Below are positions 11,501-23,340 of a DNA stretch of 64,000 bases, piece by piece. The stretch is from Glycine soja (Eukaryota; Streptophyta; Magnoliopsida; Fabales; Fabaceae), in the NCBI RefSeq assembly GCF_004193775.1, contig NC_041019.1, positions 51,373,928 to 51,437,927 of the forward strand. Reading direction: 5' to 3'. Within the stretch, counting starts at the first letter, position 1. Every line of letters begins with the position of its first letter. The notes under the pieces are model-generated. The model made no database searches. It was not told the origin of the DNA and saw only the letters and a list, made by a program, of their open reading frames with translations. The translations under genes and the position numbers were made by a program.

Positions 11501-12593
11501 CATGGTTTAAATCACAATAGATGAGAAACCCTATCATTGAACCATGCAAGATCATTTATATATGTTTGAATCAAGACAAAGAAGAATTGTAGTTTTAAGT
11601 GTAACAATAATCTGAAACCAACTTAATGGTTTGCAACTCTAAAATTGAAGACAGAAGAGATAATTAAAACTCTTGAATTTGGCTAGGCCTAACTCAAGTC
11701 CAAAAGTTAGCTCATGAAGTGAGAATTGGCCCAAGCCTTTAGAAGCCCTACTTTTGACATATATTGTACTGGAAAAGCCGTGGGGTCAGGTAGAGTACAC
11801 TGGGTAAGTCACGAGGTTAGGTTTATTTTAGGACAGTTGATGGTGGCCCAATATCAAATCTATGATAGACTTTGATATCTTCTTGAGGTGAGGATTGCAT
11901 AAGCCTTTATAAGCTTTACTTCGGCCATATATATAGTTGATGTGGAATCTCAACAAAAACATAATCAATATGAATTATTTGAAATGTGCGCTTCCCTTTT
12001 AATGTCTAAATCAAATTGTGAGATCTGATGGTATTGATGTTGCTTCCTGTGCTTCTTGATGTAGCATATCATTTCCCAAAATTTGTGTCTGATATAGTTC
12101 ATTCTTTCAACTGTGCGAAATGCAATGGAGTATTTTAACTAGATACATGACTTCTTTTCTTGGGTAAAGTGAATAAATTCATAAAAAAGTTGTTTTGTTG
12201 TGATTACAGGGAGATGAGAATATATGCAATTCAGTATTGTCTTCACACTGATTTGATATTTTTATTGATTTCAGTACATGCTAATAGAGGTTGTGTCCCA
12301 TTTTCCTACAGGGAGAGCCCCTGTGTGTGTTCTATTCACGTTATGGCATATGCAAATTTGGTCCAAGCTGCAAGTTTGATCACCCAATGGGAGTCTTCAC
12401 CTATAACATGTCTGCATCACCTTTAGCTGATGCCCCAGGACGGCGTATGTTAGGTTCTTCATCAGGAACTTCTGCATTAAATTTATCATCAGAAGGACTT
12501 GTTGAGTCAGGCTCAGCAAATCCAAGGAGGCTTTCATTATCAGAAACTCGACAGATACCTTCTGGTGATGATAACATTGATGAAGAGGGATAA
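5459..12593 (+). CDS. Zinc finger CCCH domain-containing protein with five CCCH fingers (ZFN/C3H3-like)
   Basis: Seven coding exons: 5459-5507, 6353-6510, 7058-7120, 8757-8876, 9292-9582, 10227-10544 and 12312-12593, joined in frame to give 426 aa. Five fingers of the form C-x8-C-x5-C-x3-H are visible: [20 protein letters not shown], then fingers starting [24 protein letters not shown] and CVFYSRYG. Three lie in the N-terminal half and two near the C terminus, separated by a Ser/Gly/Gln-rich linker, as in Arabidopsis ZFN-type proteins. The closest remembered relative is At1g04990 (C3H3). The family is nuclear and binds DNA or RNA, but individual targets are poorly known. Exon 1 is the least certain part; an ATG at 6,358 (MWQINLRSS) is an alternative start. 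Intron 3 (7121-8756) begins with GC, not GT, and splits finger 2. A possible poly(A) signal AATAAA is at 13,164-13,169. Confidence 0.93.
7324..7856 (-). mobile_element. Degenerate Ty1/Copia retrotransposon fragment (RNase H end of pol) inside CCCH intron 3
   Basis: On the minus strand, opposite to the host gene, the upstream part (about 7,856-7,609) reads GLIYENKG and ends [17 protein letters not shown], matching the Copia RNase H phrase for KGLIY..NKG and [14 protein letters not shown]. The downstream part, in another frame (7,545-7,324), reads [19 protein letters not shown], the conserved Copia pol C terminus. Frameshifts and stops separate the two, so the element is dead. No integrase or reverse transcriptase portion is seen next to it, and no complete LTR. 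Sequence at 7,190-7,324 could be a remnant of the 3' LTR, but this is not supported by a second copy. Confidence 0.85.
7880..7975 (+). repeat. Possible tRNA-related SINE fragment in intron 3
   Basis: AGTCCAATGGCTATCACAC is followed about 15 bases later by AAGGATTTGATTCCCA. These resemble the A and B boxes of tRNA-derived SINEs. No poly(A) end or target duplication was identified. Confidence 0.25.
9087..9303 (+). repeat. Tandem duplication of the intron 4/exon 5 junction
   Basis: Copy A (about 9,087-9,191) and copy B (about 9,197-9,303) align over their length with a period near 111 bases. Both carry ATATCTGACAC, TGATATT, TCTAATTCTA, ATTTTCT.TGTTTCTT and then GATACA followed by AATGA. Copy B holds the used acceptor GATACAG with exon 5 starting AATGAACCAGAA. 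Copy A has GATACAA then AATGACCCTGAA, so the acceptor AG is AA there. The duplication therefore included the first bases of the exon. Confidence 0.8.
9728..9895 (+). repeat. SINE-like or LTR primer-site-like fragment in intron 5
   Basis: TTAATCTAATGGCTAAGCTTTTGGGAT is followed by TTCATGATGGCATGGTATCAAAGCC, and a partial second copy at about 9,855-9,895 reads ACAACTTAAACCATTGAGAGAGTTGGTTCATGACA. The TGGTATCAAAGCC phrase resembles both the Au-type SINE body and the initiator-tRNA primer site of plant Copia elements. I cannot decide between them. Confidence 0.3.
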
Positions 12594-12974
12594 TGATGTC
12601 TCTTGGAAATGGGTCATTTGCTTGTTACAAATTTTTTTCAGGGGAGAAAAAGGGTAATCTGTAAATTGATTTTCCCATTGCTGAAGATGTACAGACTACA
12701 GAGTTCATGTCAAGCTGATTCTTTCAAACCTGCTATTTAATGCAGTTGAGAGATTCAGTTGTTCTGAATTTCATGCTGTCACATTGTATAAATTTTACAA
12801 ATATTTGTCACATTTGGTGAAAACCCAATGTGAACATTTCTTCAGTCTATCTATTTAATGTTTTCCTAATATGTAAAAAGTGTTTTTCTGAATAATGATC
12901 AATATTTGGCTCCTGTGTGAATCTTTCTTTGGTGCAGGTTTGAAATTCAGTGCAAAGACTTTTCTTTATGCTGT

Positions 12975-13087
12975 CTACTGTGCATACATAGAAATCTTTT
13001 TCTACAGCAAACCAACAGTATGATCAATATCCTTTTATGTTCCACATTTTTTTATGTGTCTACTATGCATACATAGAAATCTTTTTT
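12975..13087 (+). repeat. Direct repeat in the CCCH 3' untranslated region
   Basis: Two near-identical 29-base blocks, TCTACT.TGCATACATAGAAATCTTTTT, begin at about 12,975 and 13,058. They lie between the stop codon and the proposed poly(A) signal. Confidence 0.7.
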
Positions 13088-13163
13088 ACATTCTTATCAG
13101 AATATAGCAGCAGTTCAATGAAGTCTTAACTGTTGTATGTGTGCATATTTTCTTCAAAGTTAA

Positions 13164-13169
13164 AATAAA
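13164..13169 (+). terminator. Candidate poly(A) signal of the CCCH gene
   Basis: AATAAA occurs 570 bases after the stop in otherwise T/A-rich sequence. Plant poly(A) signals are degenerate, so this hexamer is only a candidate. Confidence 0.35.
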
Positions 13170-14639
13170 AGCAACTGTTCTAGAATTTTATATGTAATTG
13201 TACTTTCCCATGATATATTTATTCTTTTTGCTATGATTGATTGTCCTAGATAGAATTCGTTTTGCAGAAGTTGAAGGAAAAGAGTCTAAGCTGTGAACTT
13301 TGGTGGTGGCAGCAGAAGCTTGTTAATTTTACGCTGTTTTTCAGATGTCAAGCCTCAACACAAATGTGACTTCTGTTCTTGTAGGGTTTAGGCTACAAAT
13401 TACTTATTACATGCTTCAATTAATGGTGTGGGTGGATGGTCCTTTCCGGCTTAGAGTTCGATTAACAGTTCACATGCTAAATCATGGTTGGGAGTTTAAA
13501 TCTTTTCTTGAGGCTTTACTAAAAGCATCATTTCAGTGGCTGAATATAGATGTATTTGATGCATTGCTCGCTGATTCTAGTATGTGTTATCGATATGCTT
13601 TCACAGGTACTATGTCCATTCTTTCTTCTTTTATTTCCTGATTCAAAGAAACGTTGTGATGATCATTGTCATGATTTGCACTAATAATGTCTTTTGCAGT
13701 CTTGTGCTATCACCCAAATCTTGAGACGCGTGATTTACTGTGCTGGATTGCTAGTTTTCTGAATCAGAAAAGAATAAGGGAGTGTTCTTACTATTTTAAA
13801 AAACTTCAGTTCTCAAAAAATTATAAAAATAAAAGAACTTGTTTGATTGACCTGTTTTATTATTAGTGCGTTTTGTTCCACATTCCTGATGTGCTTTTTC
13901 GAGTGAGAAGTTAATAGTTATAGCTTTCATATTTTTTTTGTGGAATGGACGTGGTTTTTGGCTTCTGGATGAGTTTTCAAACACACTATTGTTTATAACT
14001 AGTTTTTGTCTTAATATTTCATGGTGAGTGATGGCATGCTTGTATTAGTGTCAATTTCGTTCAAAACAACGTCCATTTTGTAGCTGACGTAAAATCTAAT
14101 AGCTTCAGATTTTACATGTCACGGATATGAGTTCCTGTGGATTTGGAACCAAACAAGCTGAGTCAATTTGCATGTTAGGCAACTTTTCAAGCTTCATTGG
14201 TTAGTAGCCCCCAGAAATACGCAAGACTTCTGTGGGATACACAGCATTTATTTAGTTAGTTGGCGAGTCACCTGGGCTAAAATCTGAACTACTCAGAAAG
14301 AAGGATAATTTCTTTTTAATGGGAAAATTGGTTCAGATTGAATTTTTCTTTTGTGGGAAAATATTCTTTTTGCGGAAAATATTATTAAAAGTTAAAACCA
14401 TGGATAACACTGAACAGATGGCGCATATTAACGTTGTAATTGTAAAGCAAAAGGATAAGCAAACTAGATAACTTTTTCTAGCTATTGGTATTTCCGTGGT
14501 GTTCAGCTCTGCCCTGCGCTTTCACTAGCCACACTCTTTAAACCGTTCTGTGTTTTTGCCTCTAATTTAGTGAGTGCACGAAGTTAAAGCTGTATATGAC
14601 CTTATAGTATCCCTAATATGAATTTTTTAAGTTATTTTT

Positions 14640-15130
14640 TTGGTTTCCATGATGTTAAGTAATTGTAAAAATTTTATATATAATTTTGTTTAAATGCTAA
14701 AAAATTCTAAAAATTTTAAGAAACTCACTTATATATTTTTTATTTTCACCTAATTATGTTTTAATTATGATGTTGTTATATGTCAAATAAATATTATTTT
14801 TATTACTAAGAAACATTTTTTTTTTGGAGAAAATACAAATCTTTTTTAAAAAACTTATCTTGTCACATAGATTTTTTTTAATGGTAAAGAAACGGTAAGA
14901 AATAATTTTTTTCAATGGTAAGAAATAATTTTTTTCACTTAAGAAATTCTTACTATAATAAATATTATTTTTTATTATTAAGAAACAGTTTCTTGTAAAC
15001 AATACAAATTTTAGTTTTAAGAAATTTTCTTATCACTTAAATTTGTTCCAATAGAAAAGAAATTGTTAGAAATAGTTTTTGTATTTAAGAAATCCTTCGA
15101 GAAATTACAGTGGAGATGCTCTAAGAAATA
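14640..15130. repeat. AT-rich dispersed repeat, copy B (MITE-like)
   Basis: This is the second copy of the repeat at 4,640-4,990, about 10 kb away on the other side of the CCCH gene. It is longer and contains an internal reiteration of GGTAAGAAATAATTTTTTTCA at about 14,892-14,937. It ends near GGAGATGCTCTAAGAAATA, a type of terminus seen in several plant MITE families. No clear target duplication was found. Confidence 0.4.
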
Positions 15131-17127
15131 AATATGTTAATCTTTCTCCTTTTTCTATATTTGGTGACGTGGAAGTGGAGATGTAACCCTCTCATCTTAA
15201 TCAAATACTACTATACTTGAAAGGAGAAACAAAAGGAAAGTACACACACTAGTGATGAATATCTCTACACTGGAACCACGGGTATAAAAAATTAGGTACA
15301 CAATTAACGTGCAAGAGAGTGTTCGAGAAAAATTTATTCATTAATGTATTGTGAGTATTTTATGATGTTTTTGTCAGTATATTTATCATTTCTAATAAAA
15401 TTATGGAAAAGCACACATAATGCGCTTACTAATTACTATAAAGTAACCAAATTTCAAACCGAAATGGTCGAGAGGTTTATAAAATGTTGAAAATTCAAAT
15501 CCATGTGAAAGCATAAATAGTTAGCCAGTCCAAATATGGGTTGTTTTCATGCGGGTTAATTATGTTTTCATTATTAACTTTTTTTTTATAAAAAAAATCA
15601 CTTTTTAATTCTTAAACAATTTTTTTAATCATTTTGAGACCTTGTATTTTTTTTATCATTCTAATTCCTATTGTCAAACAATAGCTTTGATTAATGATAT
15701 GATAGTTACATGAATAATCATATAATTTATCATATCATCAACGAGTCTAAAATAAAAATGATAAATTATTATCTTTCATCAATTAGTTTTTGTTAGTTAC
15801 CTTCAGTCAAAAGTTGATGTTAAATGACATTGTTATCATTTTTTTTAATTTATTTCAAATAATTATATATAATAAGGATAAAAATGGAAAAAATATTTTA
15901 ATTACTATATGAAATAATATTTTACCATATATTATTAGCTGATGAAAAGCTTCAAAGCCTTTTCTTTTAATTATATATTTTTTATTCACAAAATTTGAAT
16001 TTGAGATTTTGTTTAATGAATTTGAGTCTAATTTTACTTTGACCAATGACATTAGTAAAATATTTATAATTTTCTAATACATCATAATTTATTTCTTATT
16101 TATTCGTTTTACATCCCATTTTTACCACTTCTTCTTAGTTAGGTGAATTGATAGAACGAGGGTGTTTAAGATTCGACCCATTCCACCAACCTAGTCTGTC
16201 ACAGAACTTTAAACGGGTCTAGGATTTAAAAAAATAGACCTAGTGTCTTTTGAGATGAATTCAGATTATACTTTGAGTGGTCTCAACCGGTCTAATGTCA
16301 TGTATTCTCTTAAAAATATAATTTTTTAAATATTACGCATTAATGATACAATTTCTTGACTTAATAAATATTGTTTTATGCAAAAGAATATTATATTTAT
16401 ATTGATATCATTTATCTTAATACATAGATAAAAATATAAATTAATTGTAATTATATACTAATTTAATTCTACAATTTAACTATGTATAATGTTAAGATTA
16501 ATACGTTGTGCCATCAAGTTGGGTTGTCTCAAATATAGTTAGATCTTGATTAGGCCGAGTTACTGTTGTTTTCATAATTTGAAATACATGAAAAGTTATA
16601 ATATAAGTATAGTCCCCATAAATTAATATATATGGGTATTGTCCCATAATATAAAAAGTCATAATATGAGTATTGTTCCTGTAACTTTAAATTTTTAGAC
16701 TTGCTAAAGCTCTAACACTCATGTTAGTTGTTGTTTTGACATAATAATAATAATAATAATAGGGTCGGCAAAGTGTGTGTGCGGGTGAAGAGGGGAGGGG
16801 GTTTGTCTGGCATCATGGACAAGGTTATAAATTCAAATTTTAGTGCGATATAAAAAAATAGGATACACTGATTCGTCATACATAAATGATATTGAATTAT
16901 GTTATTTATAGGTGTTGAATAATATGGATTAAATGAGACCGAGTTAATTGATGTCATTGGTTTAATTGATGTCATTGGTTTATTACCTGTGATACCTTTA
17001 CTCTGTTCGATAAATATGTCAAGTGTTCATACACTTGCCATGATAATAATTTGTGAAATAAAAATGGGAAAGAGACTTTTCTTAAAGTTAGAATGAAAGA
17101 TATTTTTTTGAGATATATAACAATGAC

Positions 17128-17222
17128 TTGGTGGTAATGAGAGGACGGAAGGGATGTGAGATCATAAGTTTTAATCCTCTTATTAACAAAAATTAATAAA
17201 TTAATGATTAATATTTACTGAT
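17128..17222 (+). repeat. Possible tRNA-related SINE fragment
   Basis: ACTTGGTGGTAATGAGAGGA is followed by GATCATAAGTTTTAATCCTC, resembling degenerate A and B boxes with the spacing usual in legume SINEs. The downstream sequence is AT-rich. Ends are not defined. Confidence 0.3.
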
Positions 17223-18298
17223 AAAAAAAGAATAAAAGATATTTTTCTATGTTGGGTTATCAACTTGACAAATCAACCTTGTTTTGGTTGAGATTTGTAA
17301 AGGAGTAAATATGTAAATATGTTTGATTTTGTTGAATTGAAATGAATAAATTTGTTAAGCTTAATTATTTAGGTTTTTAGTAGACATGAGATCAATCCAA
17401 AGATTTCTCTCTTTTTATAGTGGTATACTTAAATAATAATTATAATTATTGTTATTATTATTATTTTTAAAATTTTCAAAATAGTAAATAAATAAAAATG
17501 CCTTTTTTTAAAATAAGTTAAAAGAAATAGATGTGGTAACTACTAGTACTACACATTTACGACTAATAGTACCTATTACTATTAGCAAAGGACCACCCCG
17601 ACCATCTTATACTAACCGTCATTTCCAATATAACCCTCTGTGTGAGTGCCAAATTGCATCCTCTGAATCCATTTATGATAGAATTAGTGAAGACCCATAT
17701 GCTTGATGCATATATATTGTGCATCTATTCACACAAACCCAATAATTATAGTCAGGTCCACAGTCCACACTAATTTCTTTTTACGGAGAATGTTAGCCAG
17801 TGTTCCAAGAACAACTCCAAAGTGAGTTGCTACTTAGATCTGACGGGCACAATAATAAAAATTTGGAGTAATTTTTCTTTTTATTGGAGAACAACTTGGT
17901 AGTTCAATTTTAAAAATGAGTTACCAGCTGCAGCACCCGTTTTCTTATTGTAAAATGGGCCCTTAGCATAATATTTTATTAAATAAATGAAGAGATGTGA
18001 TTTTAAAAATATATTATGGGTGTATTTGAAAATTTTTACTGAATTTTTTGATTGGAGTAAAAGATGATTAGGTTACTTATAAATAGTTTGTTTGAATGAT
18101 ATTAAATTTAAATTTTATGAATGAAAAAAATATGATCGAATGATTTTTTTTATTAAAGATGATTAATCAATTTTTTTAATAAAAATTAAATATCAAATAA
18201 AGTTGTTGAATATTTTATATTAATAATATGATAAAAAAATGATATGACATTATAAAATAACATGAAATATTATTAAAAATATAAAAGATAACTTTGAT

Positions 18299-18500
18299 GG
18301 ATTTAATGGCCGGACATACTTTAATCTTTAAGGAACTTAAAGTAAAGAGATTTTTATTAGAAAATGAAAAATTATATTCCTCTTAAATTATTTTTTTGGA
18401 TTTAATGGCCCGACATACTTTAATGACATTCTTTAAGGAGCTTAAAGTAAAGAGATTTTTATTAGGAAATGAAAAATTACATTCCTCTTAAATTATTTTT
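18299..18500 (+). repeat. Tandem duplication, two copies of about 99 bp
   Basis: Copy 1 (18,299-18,397) and copy 2 (18,398-18,500) both begin GGATTTAATGGCC and continue CGACATACTTTAAT or close to it. Both contain CTTAAAGTAAAGAGATTTTT and end in ATTCCTCTTAAATTATTTTT. They differ by a few substitutions and a short insertion in copy 2. The duplication lies about 670 bp upstream of the small secreted protein gene. Confidence 0.9.
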
Positions 18501-19023
18501 ATCTTCTTCTATAATTTTTCATTAAATAATTTTTCCTTTTAATATTTCAAGAATCTTTCTTTATTACAGCACTTAACACTCTCTTATTTTACTGCACACT
18601 ATTTCCTTTTTTTTTAAAATAAATAATATTGCCTTTAATAGGTTTACAGACATTCACACATTTGGGTTGAAGAAAAGAAAGGGTGTTTACACTTGACTTG
18701 AGTGAGACGGAGAGAGAGTGTGAGTGCTTGATGTTCTCAATTAATTAAATCTCACAGAGAAAGTCTCTCTCTCTCTGTTTTTGTTGTGTTCTCTTTACTA
18801 CCTCTTGAAACCAAAAGGGTCACTCTGTGCTGTGGCCTCTGTTTTCAAAGGAAACCCTTGTTCTTTTCCTTGCCTTTCTTTCCTAGCACTGTCTTCTAAC
18901 TTCCAACTCATATAATTCATTTTCCCTAGTCTTCTTTGTTTTCACCCTTTCCTTGTGAAATCTGCAAAACCAGCTATTCAGTTTGGCTATCAAACCAAGC
19001 CAAAGCTCTTATATTATTTTTTA

Positions 19024-19033
19024 TATATAAATA
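19024..19033 (+). promoter_or_regulatory. TATA box of the small secreted protein gene
   Basis: TATATAAATA, followed by GGCACC, sits 136 bases before the start codon at 19,169. Transcription would then begin near 19,055-19,065. A CT microsatellite (TCTCTCTCTCTCTG at about 18,765-18,778) lies 250 bases further upstream, as in many plant core-promoter regions. The position is inferred from the motif alone. Confidence 0.6.
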
Positions 19034-19168
19034 GGCACCAAATACACATTTATGATACACCAATTTGAAGCTTGTCCACACAAGACAAGATTATCACCAG
19101 CCCCTTTCCATTCACAAACCTGAGAGTAAGAAGCACTTGTCAGTGACCAACAAACCAACCAACCAACC

Positions 19169-19660
19169 ATGATGCCTGCTCATGGTCTCATCATCTCTCT
19201 CATTTTTGTGTCCATTTTAGCCAATGAGGCAAGCTTGGTCCATGTGAGTCACCCCCTCCCCCCCCTCTCACACACAAAAGTTTTCATTTTTCAATTTGTT
19301 TCTTCGATCTAGCTACTTTTTTTTGTTACCCTCTGTGATGTTTCCTGTGAATTTTCTCTTGGGGAGTGATGTAAACTGAAAAAGATTGTTTTTTTTTATG
19401 ATTAGGAGGCAAATGGGTCATTTCCAATGGTGCCCTTGGTGGAGGCTGGGAAGATGGAGATGATGATGGTGATGAATGAGAGCAGAAGGAAACTTGGAAG
19501 CTTCCAGATATGTGCCTTGTGCACCTGCTGTGGTGGAGCAAAAGGGATGTGCTTGCCCTCTCCTTGTTGCTATGCCATCAATTGCAACATTCCTCATAGA
19601 CCTTTTGGCTTTTGCTCATTCACACCAAAGACCTGTAATTGCTTTGGATGCCATCTTTAG
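19169..19660 (+). CDS. Small secreted cysteine-rich protein of unknown function (DUF7866-like)
   Basis: Two exons, 19169-19243 and 19406-19660, join in phase 0 to give 109 aa. Residues 1 to about 20 (MMPAHGLIISLIFVSILANE) form a signal peptide. A short charged, Met-rich linker follows, with SRRKLGS just before the Cys domain. The last 50 residues hold twelve cysteines, including CALCTCC, PSPCCYAINC and KTCNCFGCHL at the extreme C terminus. I recall this pattern as an uncharacterised plant family (DUF7866), but that assignment is from memory. An even number of cysteines and the leader suggest a disulfide-bonded apoplastic protein. The RRKLGS site could be a processing site. A TATA box lies 136 bases upstream. 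The start is the first of two consecutive ATGs. Confidence 0.85.
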
Positions 19661-20520
19661 TCCCCTCTCCCCCTATTATAGTCTTATAATAATAATTGAA
19701 AAAAAATTGAGGGTTATTTTTAGTTAATTATGTTGCAAGTGTGAATGGGAAGTGAAGTGAAGAATATCTGCTCTTGGTTAGTCTGTTTATTAATTACTAT
19801 TAGTTATTATTATTATTTGGGGATTGTTATTTCCAGGAATTATTTTTTCTTTCTGCAGTGCTTACTGGGATTTGTTAGGGGTGCCTGGAGATATAGCACA
19901 TTGTCTGATTTGTCAGAATAGCAATATATGATATAATTATATGTAGTACATGGGGAATCAAGAAAACGTTGTCCCTTTATGTGGAGATACTGGGGTTCAT
20001 GATAATTTTTCACTTTTTTGAATGATTATAGTAATGCAAGTGCTCAGTGAGCCTGTCGTTTGGCCTGGACCATGATTCAACTTTACAACTTATTCTCATT
20101 TTGTTATGACGACTTGTGATTTCCTTCTTTAATTATTTCATTTGTTTATTTTAACGATAAGATGTTCTTATGCAGATTGCACTATTGAGGGATTTTTTTA
20201 TTGAATATTATAATGCTGATTTCTCGTATCTGCTAGTAATATTTTGCTGCTTCCACTACACCCTTTCTTCGTCCTGCAATTACCTTCACTACTCCCAACC
20301 ATTTGTTTTCTTTTGGAGCATGAAGTAGCTTTCATGGTATGGTATCTCTGGCTCAGATTAGATTTACTGGTTACCTCATTAAATCAAGAGTTTAACAAGC
20401 TTACAGTGTCAGTAAAATATTAGTATGGCTTTTGAGGTAGTTATTATTAAAGTCCATGAACTTATTACGGTTTGTGATTGGATGACAATATAAAATTTTC
20501 TTACACTCTTGGACTTAGTA

Positions 20521-20641
20521 ATTCTCAAATTAAAACCTCCTATGTTGGTAGTAGTCATAAAAGCTTATTCCTCAGTGTATGTATCATTAATTCTTAAATT
20601 AAAACCTCTTATCTTGGTAGTAGTCATAAAAGCTTATTCCT
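20521..20641 (+). repeat. Direct duplication, two copies of about 52 bp, period 69
   Basis: Copy 1 (20,521-20,572) and copy 2 (20,590-20,641) both read ATTCT.AAATTAAAACCTC followed by TTGGTAGTAGTCATAAAAGC and TTATTCCT. Only a few positions differ. Confidence 0.9.
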
Positions 20642-21404
20642 GGTCTGTGAATTTGTATGTTTACTATACTAGTTGGATGTAACATGAAAATTTACAGCCA
20701 AACTTGTAGGCAAAGTAAAAAAGGTGGCTTATGGATCATAAAACATATGAAGATGCCTGCCAATTAGGGTGGTCCCAGAATGGTAAACGGGGCACCCTTA
20801 GAGGGAGACAACAGGGGGCAGATGGGTTAGCTTTTCACTCACCTTAGATAGAGGGCACTGAGGAGTGCTAATTTTGGTGAAAAGCTCATGTGTTGATGGG
20901 TCTTAATTGTTGGTGGTGAAGATGGATGTGATGATATTAATGCATATTGGTGTACCCAACCCTATGTATTATAATAAGGTGGGTGGTGGTTGGGTTGGAG
21001 TAGGGCAATTAAGCCTTTGCCACAAAACCTACTTCTGCATATTTGTAAGTTGTTGGTTCACTGCTCTGACTAGTCCCATGCATTAACACTATGAGACTTG
21101 GTCTTTGTTAAGTTGTTGCTGCATTTGTAGGATTTCTGGTATAATACTAATACCAGCAATTCTATAATGTTTATAAAGCATGGATATTAATTATTATTGT
21201 TGGTAAATTATGAGTATGGCTGCAGTAGGTTTTGTTGGAGTTGCATCTGAGTCTTGTGAACATTGGTTGGGAATCTTTCTGACCTCAGCTGGGCTAAACC
21301 CATGTGCTGTTGAAAGCATATTTTAAGGATCAAATAGGATGGGGTGTGGCCGAATCATAATTTCTCAATCTTTTTTTTGAAAATTATGAGCCAGCTTAAC
21401 AAAG

Positions 21405-21500
21405 GAGTCTAATTCAACTGGTTGAGCAGTGTACGTGAAGTGTACTTGAGTTATTGTAAATTCCTTGATACTTGTTTTTGATTCTTATGGATAAAAAAAA
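21405..21500 (+). repeat. Possible tRNA-related SINE fragment
   Basis: GAGTCTAATTCAACTGGTTG and then AGCAGTGTACGTGAAG resemble the 5' A-box region of legume SINEs. The matching 3' part (AATTCCTTGATACTTGTTTTTGATTCTTATGG) resembles their usual tail. The target duplication is not resolved. Confidence 0.3.
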
Positions 21501-22468
21501 TGAGCCAGCTTGGTGGTTCCATCTATGTTGATTGGTGAGTCAATGAGTATTATAGTTACACTCTGCAGCACGTGACCAAGCAAAATATGTTCTTTGCCAT
21601 ATTGGTATTTCTATTTTTGCTTCAATTACGCTTTCTTTAGCTTGTGGAAAGTTCAAAAACACGTAACTGCTTGATAGTTTACTGCTATATCTTCAATGCT
21701 GCATAAAAGCTTTATATATTTGATTTGAATTAAAGGACCTGATCCCTGTTAGTGCTTTTCTAGACTTGAAAGGTTTATCATTTTCGCATTTTGTTTTTAA
21801 GCATAATTTGCACTACTGCCGTTTCTTGATTGAATAATTTTTTTTTTTTAAAAAAACTACTACTAAATGGGTTGGTTACTTTAATTTGATAAATTATATA
21901 ATGCACAAAATGCATATATCAGCTGCTGTTGTAACTTGTAATCTTGTCCGTTGAGTCCAAAATATTTCACTAGAAGGAAGTGGTAGAGACACTATAGCTC
22001 AGCACAACCAAGCTAGAGTGATTCTTATAGGTTTCTACACGAGCCACTAAATTAGGCAAAAAATTGAGATTTGTGATTGAAATTAATTCTTGAAATTTAA
22101 TCCTGAGGTTTAGAAACTGTTTGGAATTGGAATAGAAGTTAAGGTTTAATTTCATGTAATTATAATTAAAATTAATCCTTTTCAATTCCTAACTCTTACC
22201 TAAAGTTGGGTATATGAAAAGCGTATTAAATCGTATAAGTAGTAAAATGAAAAAATTAAGTATAGTTTCCTTAGAGATTTGCGTAATGTTAGTAATTTCA
22301 CGTTAATATCAACTTAAGCTAATGAATATCATAAGAAAGTTATAAAAACACTAACTTTGGTGGTTGATTTTGTGAAGATTAAAACGGAACAAGTTCATAA
22401 ACAAGGTTAAAATGATCTTTTTGTGGTTTTATAATAAAAATAAAGCTGAAAATAGAAGATTAAACAAT

Positions 22469-23340
22469 AAATGCCTTCTAAGCTCTAATCCATTAGATGA
22501 AAAGATATTGTCGAGATTAGACTTCACTAAATTTAGCATTTCTCTTTAGTCAATAAATGTCTTCTTAGCTCTAATCTCTTAGATGAAAAGGGTCTTGGTT
22601 CCTTTATTAGGTCTTGATCCCCTCAATAAGAAAAGAATTAGCTTTAAGCTTAATGACATAAGATAATCAATGAAGTAAGTTTCATTTCTAAACATCAAGT
22701 TCATTGAGTATTTTGTTTCAACTCTAGACAATGAAGACATTTTCCAACAACAATCATGTCATGGTTGACCATTTCACAACAACCATTGAACACAAACAAC
22801 TTTATATATATATATATATATTCCAAGAGATACAAGAGAGTTTGAGTAAGGTTACATTTAACCTCAACAATGGAGGAACTTAGCAACTCATAGCCATGAG
22901 TAGCTCCAAAATACATGAAAGGATGGAAGAGAAATGGAGAAGAGGACCCAAGGGAAGAACTTCTCTCCAAAAGAATAGTGAGAACTTCATGCCTCTAGAC
23001 AAAAGAAAAATGAAGAGACATCCTTTATTAGACAGACATCCACTTTAAATACATAAGAAAACTTTTCATTTTTGGCAACAATTTTTGCTTAGCCATAAAA
23101 TTTGGCTTAGCCAGAGTACATAAATCTCAAATGAACACAACATAACTCTTGCTCAGCCACCAGTTCTTGCTTAGTTAGACTTGAATCTTTTGCTTTCTAT
23201 ATGAATTTTAGCTTAACCTGAAATTCTGGCTTAACAATTGTCTTTAGCACATTTTCCTTGCACACTTCAAGCTTTTGCTCCAAATTTGCTTTTCAACTTC
23301 AACCTCCATTTCTACAAAAAGGGATTGAATTAGAAAAATT
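22469..23340. repeat. Probable decayed repeat element (LTR-like)
   Basis: A 45-base phrase containing AATAAATG.CTTCT.AGCTCTAATC and TTAGATGAAAAG occurs twice (about 22,469 and 22,552). Further on, variants of TTGCTTAGCC or GCTCAGCCA recur at least five times between 23,080 and 23,230. This kind of internally repetitive, non-coding sequence is common in legume LTR retrotransposon ends. Neither a primer-binding site nor a partner LTR is visible. An (AT)n run is at 22,803-22,821. Confidence 0.35.

Larger units (their letters stand above)
13260..18650. other. Intergenic spacer, no gene seen
   Basis: A 98-codon open frame at 13,345-13,641 (+) starts just downstream of the CCCH 3' region. It has no family motif that I recognise and could belong to a longer 3' UTR. 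A 9-bp stem is formed by GTAAAATCT and AGATTTTAC near 14,090-14,118. The remainder is AT-rich, apart from the repeats listed separately and an (ATA)n run at 16,741-16,760. Confidence 0.45.

Noticed and set aside
13345..13641. 98-codon frame just after the CCCH gene
   Set aside because: No recognisable family. It sits next to the CCCH 3' UTR and lacks supporting splice structure. Could be real, but cannot be supported.
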